Of a stretch of 6,069 bases of DNA, positions 4,201 through 6,069 are shown in pieces. Position 1 is the stretch's first letter, and every line of letters begins with the position of its first letter. The stretch spans positions 1-6,069 of the forward strand of contig JANLHA010000006.1 in assembly GCA_024653845.1 (NCBI GenBank). The letters are read 5' to 3'. The position numbers and the translations under genes were made by a program. Origin of the DNA: Candidatus Omnitrophota bacterium. Its GTDB lineage: Bacteria > Omnitrophota > Gorgyraeia > Zapsychrales > JANLHA01. The notes beneath the pieces were generated by a model, which saw only the letters and a list, made by a program, of their open reading frames with translations, searched no databases and had not been told where the DNA came from.

Positions 4201-6069
4201 CAAGCCTCTTTTTAGAAGCAAAGACTTCTGGTCTTTTCTCTACAGCTCTTGCCAAAACTTCATCAAAATCATCCCAAGTTACCTGGAGTTGACGAACAAT
4301 CTCGGTTCCTTCATTTGATTTCATTTTTTCCATAACTGCTATAGCGAATGCCCACGCCGGTTGTGTTAAAAGATAACCTTTATGTCCAGAAATTTTTGGC
4401 TGTAACTCTTGATAAAGAGTCTCCATAAAATCAGCACGAGTGGCAGGAAAATGCTTAAGAATGATTGACACAAGAGCTTTTTCCCAGGGTTTGAAAGTCC
4501 CGGGGTTTTGTAATTTTTTTACAATTTCTTGAATATCCTTGGGAGAAATTTTTAACAATAGATCCCTTAAATCATCATCTTTATTTTCTAAAAATTTCTT
4601 TTCAATGAGCAAAATACGAGAAAAACGATGACGGACTCGAGCTGACTGCACAATATCATCTCTACTTTTTGCTAAAAGGAAATAAACCTCTTTCAAAATC
4701 TCTTCTTGCTCTTGCCATCCACCGTCTAAAAATTCACCAACCTTTTTTTCAAAAGATGCTAGGTCTCCCAAGGTTCGTCGCCTATAAATTTGCGCAGCCA
4801 GGTGAATAGGGATTTCCATGACTTTCTGAATTTCCTTCTCGTCAATTTCTAAAGTTTCCAAAGCTATATCTAACACCTTCTTTTCTAACGCAGATATTGT
4901 TTTCAAGTTACCACTCCGAAATTTCCAAATGATACTTTCTAAAATTTCCTTAATCTCTTGGTCAGTCAACTGCAGTTCTCTCTTGAGATCCTCACTATCT
5001 TGATGCGGGTCTTCTTCTACCTCTGATCTGAAGAAATAGACCTTCCTTTCCAATGAAGTTAGAGGTACAGCTTCTATTACGGCTCCTCTCATTTTTCTTA
5101 AAGCGTGCTGGAGGATTTGTCGAGGCCTAGACTTTGCGACATCGAAAACTCTGGCAATTTCCACATCAGTATATTCTCTTTCAAATTTCCCTAATCCATA
5201 ACTCATTTCTATCACTTCTTTTTCTCTCTCGGTTAGGACTTTATCAGTGTGTTCTTCAAGAATGGCTAAAAATTCTGCGACCATCGATTTGGTCAAGGGC
5301 TGACGATACAAACTCGATTCAATCAAATCTTCTGCCTCGTCTCGAAGTTGAACCAAAGAGGGGATTTGGGCTATGACTTCTGTTATTTCAAGATCCAAAG
5401 CTTCGGCTGGTTTTTCAAGTTCAATAGCCCTCCTAACCATTTTGTACATTTTCTCAGCTTCCCCTACTTTGATTTGCCAACGTTCTGCCATGAGAATGAA
5501 AAAATGATGAGAGATCCTTCCCAAAAGATAAGATGGCGCGACTTTAGCGGTTGCTTCTAACTTAGCAAATTTCTGCAACCCTTTTTCTCCTACCAATAGG
5601 GCCTCTTGAACAAAATCGTCCAGTTCCCCGAAAAAAGCCGCGCCAGCTAACCGTTCTGAAATATATTTAAAAACGTAATACATATCCATCGCTCTTCGTT
5701 CGAACATTGGCTGATATCGTCTGAATAAAATGGCTCGAGCCTCAGCGCTCTTGCCCGGATCATCACTTCTCAATTGCTCAACCAGAGATTCAATCGATCT
5801 CTCTGGGCGCTTACCACCAGCTTTGGCATAATCCCGACGATCTTTAATGGATCGCGTATCATCTTCGACGCGCTTATCTAATAAGTTCGGATCCCGGCCG
5901 CGGCCTTGTTGGGCTTCGATGTGGGCATTGATTGCCTTCAGGCCGGATTGGAAGGTTTCTCTGAGCGGAGCCTGTGCAGGATACCCGTCTTCTTGCACCC
6001 GGCGGGCAAACTCAGACTGCACCGTTGGTGAATCAAGTAACGCGGCAACAGGTTGCGTGCGGTCTTGTA
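1271..6069 (-). CDS. Sigma-70-like/SNF2 helicase fusion protein (N-terminus outside window)
   Basis: A single stop-free frame of at least 1,599 codons ends at TAA 1273-1271. Residues are numbered here from the GTG at 6022. Order: polar linker (40-75), sigma region 2-like (76-182), helical spacer, sigma region 4 (262-313), degenerate region-4-like repeats (to about 540), HTH-like segment (649-715), helical region, SNF2 lobe 1 (905-1170), beta-rich insert (1198-1280), SNF2 lobe 2 (1285-1425), post-helicase TIEERLERKL helix (1451-1460), and C-terminal tail (1515-1583). The GTG has no Shine-Dalgarno sequence, and the frame stays open for 15 further complete codons with no ATG, GTG or TTG, so the true start is probably beyond the edge. 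No transmembrane segment is seen, so it is likely cytoplasmic. RapA, a bacterial SNF2 protein, binds RNA polymerase, and sigma domains do too; a polymerase-directed ATPase is inferred. GC content varies strongly along the frame. Confidence 0.95.
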   Translation of the reverse strand, partial: QDRTQPVAALLDSPTVQSEFARRVQEDGYPAQAPLRETFQSGLKAINAHIEAQQGRGRDPNLLDKRVEDDTRSIKDRRDYAKAGGKRPERSIESLVEQLRSDDPGKSAEARAILFRRYQPMFERRAMDMYYVFKYISERLAGAAFFGELDDFVQEALLVGEKGLQKFAKLEATAKVAPSYLLGRISHHFFILMAERWQIKVGEAEKMYKMVRRAIELEKPAEALDLEITEVIAQIPSLVQLRDEAEDLIESSLYRQPLTKSMVAEFLAILEEHTDKVLTEREKEVIEMSYGLGKFEREYTDVEIARVFDVAKSRPRQILQHALRKMRGAVIEAVPLTSLERKVYFFRSEVEEDPHQDSEDLKRELQLTDQEIKEILESIIWKFRSGNLKTISALEKKVLDIALETLEIDEKEIQKVMEIPIHLAAQIYRRRTLGDLASFEKKVGEFLDGGWQEQEEILKEVYFLLAKSRDDIVQSARVRHRFSRILLIEKKFLENKDDDLRDLLLKISPKDIQEIVKKLQNPGTFKPWEKALVSIILKHFPATRADFMETLYQELQPKISGHKGYLLTQPAWAFAIAVMEKMKSNEGTEIVRQLQVTWDDFDEVLARAVEKRPEVFASKKRLDSYRQGLGEADFWGGLGEEEQVRLERDLVDQEIAEPLERARPLTFDEEDRLLDFLEERFSSSQMRRMALVLKGYPVEQIVTLTGSQSSAQSRSVADEVNLVLKRLRYVFTLGMLDEFGSMEQVRNDIIRLTSESPLERIFRRINMNSLLEISQGDVTGISEVIAQLYPGLYEEADVESVLKEHFGDLIARIQKGPHKIEARQVLGVVRHAVEAIGSARARRREMVLRRLLRDQFYPLIRADIERGTTTGRAALEIETTRRNIDPFWQRLVQDTLEYYDQVMAFQPRGFRQQTEFGEEPLLPAQRFGVWEAVQSLENPKYESALHASEARIGKTIMAALSVFNIRDGATGDYAVKRLLYTTTNQAKYEVAQELKRRTDLDLQIIVLDSEQGDRKQQIEEATRLAKDGTKNVVIIANYEAVRDFPDEVVAFKPDAHIIDEVENLKGGEETARAPKIFDIPAKYRVAVSARLVVNESEDVVEVLLWTRHNQYLPEGKEKDVARRELAAMNGDQLFEALDPIKVRWRRRVVLPELPQPETVIEYVEYTPLYDQAVWQMQQDFVEWKRIHARPDKATVKDHLFARYEFERRASVDLGLVVSEDEWVFVDADGQKTVLGVLDNEIELEGRRFTRSRERTERGLMLEEVDGEEVIGIPHDPTGQTFQLNGKEFAVEKRRRDLMDESAKIQRLDEIVREEIGNDGKVVVLVDFIEEIDRLVERYNRIHGEGVALGTYGDVPLKDRVEGIYQFRSGQNPSILIGTTQMLGSSLNLFQLPGRPFHISTLVRLSRPWVNIDDGDRLVGIGQTHPVKVMTLVSRFREETRQAVVQPQVPESAEVVMTALAPQVALTIEERLERKLTEKRQIFAHVVDGAPIIDDQASQQLTELAADLLKPGETDRSDEAILVSVGEQEVGGIDLTQSSFDIQRSGEGIQWSAPFEFDYEALENIPINGFVPVIINIRPAKQLPLFLGLEEEPAQQKSL
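1274..1480 (-). other. C-terminal tail module (GGIDL...PVIINI...LGL)
   Basis: Residues 1515-1583 start with GGIDLTQSSFDIQRSGEGI (1515-1533), continue through an acidic aromatic stretch (FEFDYEALENI), then INGFVPVIINIRP (1551-1563) and LPLFLGLEEEP (1567-1577). It is compact, hydrophobic and unlike the charged region before it (1426-1513). From memory, similar GGID...PVIINI...LGL endings occur on unrelated large proteins in uncultured Omnitrophota-like genomes; I could not check this. If so it would be a shared sorting, assembly or processing tag. Confidence 0.4.
1748..3310 (-). other. SNF2/RapA-type superfamily 2 helicase (ATPase) domain
   Basis: Residues 905-1425. Lobe 1: LLPAQRFGVW (906-915) matches the SNF2 entry motif (LRPYQxxGV). 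EARIGKT (934-940) is motif I, KRLLYTTTNQAKYEVAQEL (961-979) is motif Ia, and HIIDEVENLK (1041-1050) is motif II with the DE pair kept. YRVAVSARLVVNE (1068-1080) stands where LSGTPxxN is expected. Lobe 2: KVVVLVDFIEEIDRLVERY (1305-1323) is motif IV, ILIGTTQMLGSSLNL (1359-1373) is motif V, and RPWVNIDDGDRLVGIGQTHP (1391-1410) is motif VI with IGQT and PV as in SNF2 proteins. TIEERLERKL (1451-1460) just after the domain is also typical of the family. SNF2 proteins are ATP-driven translocases, not strand-separating helicases. Confidence 0.88.
2186..2407 (-). repeat. Two-copy beta-rich repeat inserted between helicase lobes (protein-level)
   Basis: Residues 1206-1279. Copy one has ADGQKTVLGVLDN, then EIELEGRRFTRSR. 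Copy two has VDGEEVIGIPHDPTG, then QTFQLNGKEFAVEKR. Shared positions include DG, V or I before G, an aspartate, and LxGxxFxxxR at the end. The period is about 38 residues. The DNA copies are too diverged to count as a nucleotide repeat. It sits where SNF2 enzymes tolerate inserts, between lobe 1 and lobe 2. A small beta-barrel is possible but not shown. Confidence 0.5.
3878..4078 (-). other. Second HTH-like segment (sigma region 4-like)
   Basis: Residues 649-715. PLTFDEEDRLLDFLEERF (649-666) is followed by SSSQMRRMALVLKGYPVEQI (667-686), VTLTGSQSSAQSRSVADEV (687-705) and NLVLKRLRYVF (706-716). This resembles the late part of sigma region 4 or a LuxR-type HTH: GYxxxEIAxLxGxS, then a second helix, then LxRLR. 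It is separated from the first region 4 by about 350 residues. DNA binding is inferred only from the pattern. Confidence 0.4.
4403..5236 (-). repeat. Degenerate tandem repeats related to sigma region 4 (protein-level)
   Basis: After the true region 4 (LTEREKEVIE at 263), similar headings recur: LTSLERKVYF (321), ISALEKKVLD (376), LASFEKKVGE (421), LLIEKKFLEN (471) and FKPWEKALVS (510). Their shared glutamates sit at 267, 325, 380, 425, 474 and 514, giving spacings of 58, 55, 45, 49 and 40 residues. Most units continue with a helix pair resembling the HTH, such as DLKRELQLTDQEIKEILES (345-363) and DLRDLLLKISPKDIQEIVKK (484-503). Divergence seems to grow with distance from region 4. The alignment is by eye. 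The alternative is generic charged helices. Confidence 0.5.
5084..5239 (-). other. Sigma-70 region 4 helix-turn-helix
   Basis: Residues 262-313. The segment begins LTEREKEVIEMSYGLGKF (263-280), continues YTDVEIARVFDVAKSRPRQI (284-303), and ends LQHALRKMR (304-312). This follows the region 4 consensus closely: LTxREREVLxxRYGL, then xxEIAxxLxVSRERVRQIxxxALRKLR. In canonical sigma factors the second helix reads the -35 box. The recognition helix has SRPRQI where the family has SRERVRQI, so it is one or two residues shorter, with a proline. This is the clearest sigma signature in the protein. Confidence 0.85.
5477..5797 (-). other. Sigma-70 region 1.2/2-like domain
   Basis: Residues 76-182. AILFRRYQPMFERRAMDMYY (97-116) matches the helix that opens sigma region 2. 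GELDDFVQEALLVGEKGLQK (132-151) followed by F matches the region 2.1/2.2 pattern (LDLIQEGxxGLxxAxxKF), which contacts the beta-prime coiled coil of RNA polymerase. SYLLGRISHHFFILMAERW (164-182) occupies the place of region 2.3/2.4 but lacks the tryptophan pair and other residues that melt and read the -10 box in housekeeping sigma factors. Core binding could thus be kept while promoter melting is altered or lost. Known: roles of region 2. Inferred: loss of -10 recognition. Confidence 0.72.

Noticed and set aside
1616..5560. Many plus-strand frames of 65-147 residues, and a minus-strand frame at 2920-3171
   Set aside because: All lie inside the sigma/SNF2 gene in other frames, lack family motifs and show no convincing ribosome binding sites. 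They are shadows of a long, strongly coding frame.
6020..6022. GTG as the true start of the sigma/SNF2 protein
   Set aside because: There is no Shine-Dalgarno sequence in the preceding bases, and the frame stays open with coding-like content to the window edge.

Overview
The window holds two protein-coding genes, both on the minus strand and both cut by the window edges. They are separated by one short AT-rich intergenic gap. I see no RNA genes, CRISPR arrays or insertion sequences. The long plus-strand reading frames are antisense shadows of these two genes.

From right to left (the direction of transcription), 6069-1271 is one very long frame with no stop codon up to the right edge. It encodes at least 1,599 residues. 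From N to C it contains: a polar linker; a sigma-70 region 2-like domain; a convincing sigma-70 region 4 helix-turn-helix; several degenerate helical repeats that look like decayed copies of region 4; a further HTH-like segment; a two-lobe SNF2/RapA-type helicase with several altered motifs and a duplicated beta-rich insert between the lobes; and a distinctive C-terminal tail (GGIDL ... PVIINI ... LFLGL). The only in-frame start codon near the right edge is a GTG at 6022 with no Shine-Dalgarno sequence, so the true N-terminus probably lies outside the window.

After 117 bases that hold a possible promoter and good ribosome binding sites, the second gene (1153-1, 384 residues visible) ends at the left edge on an HPr-kinase/PEP-carboxykinase-type P-loop, GDTGAGKSE. 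The rest of its catalytic domain is outside the window.

The window suggests an uncultured bacterium that makes very large multidomain proteins. From memory of C-terminal tails of this style, Omnitrophota or a related PVC lineage is my best guess, but this is unverified. The main novelty is the sigma-factor plus SNF2-ATPase fusion. Sigma factors bind core RNA polymerase, and the bacterial SNF2 protein RapA also acts on RNA polymerase, so a role in polymerase recruitment, remodelling or recycling is a reasonable inference. I see no clear functional link between the two genes beyond shared orientation.
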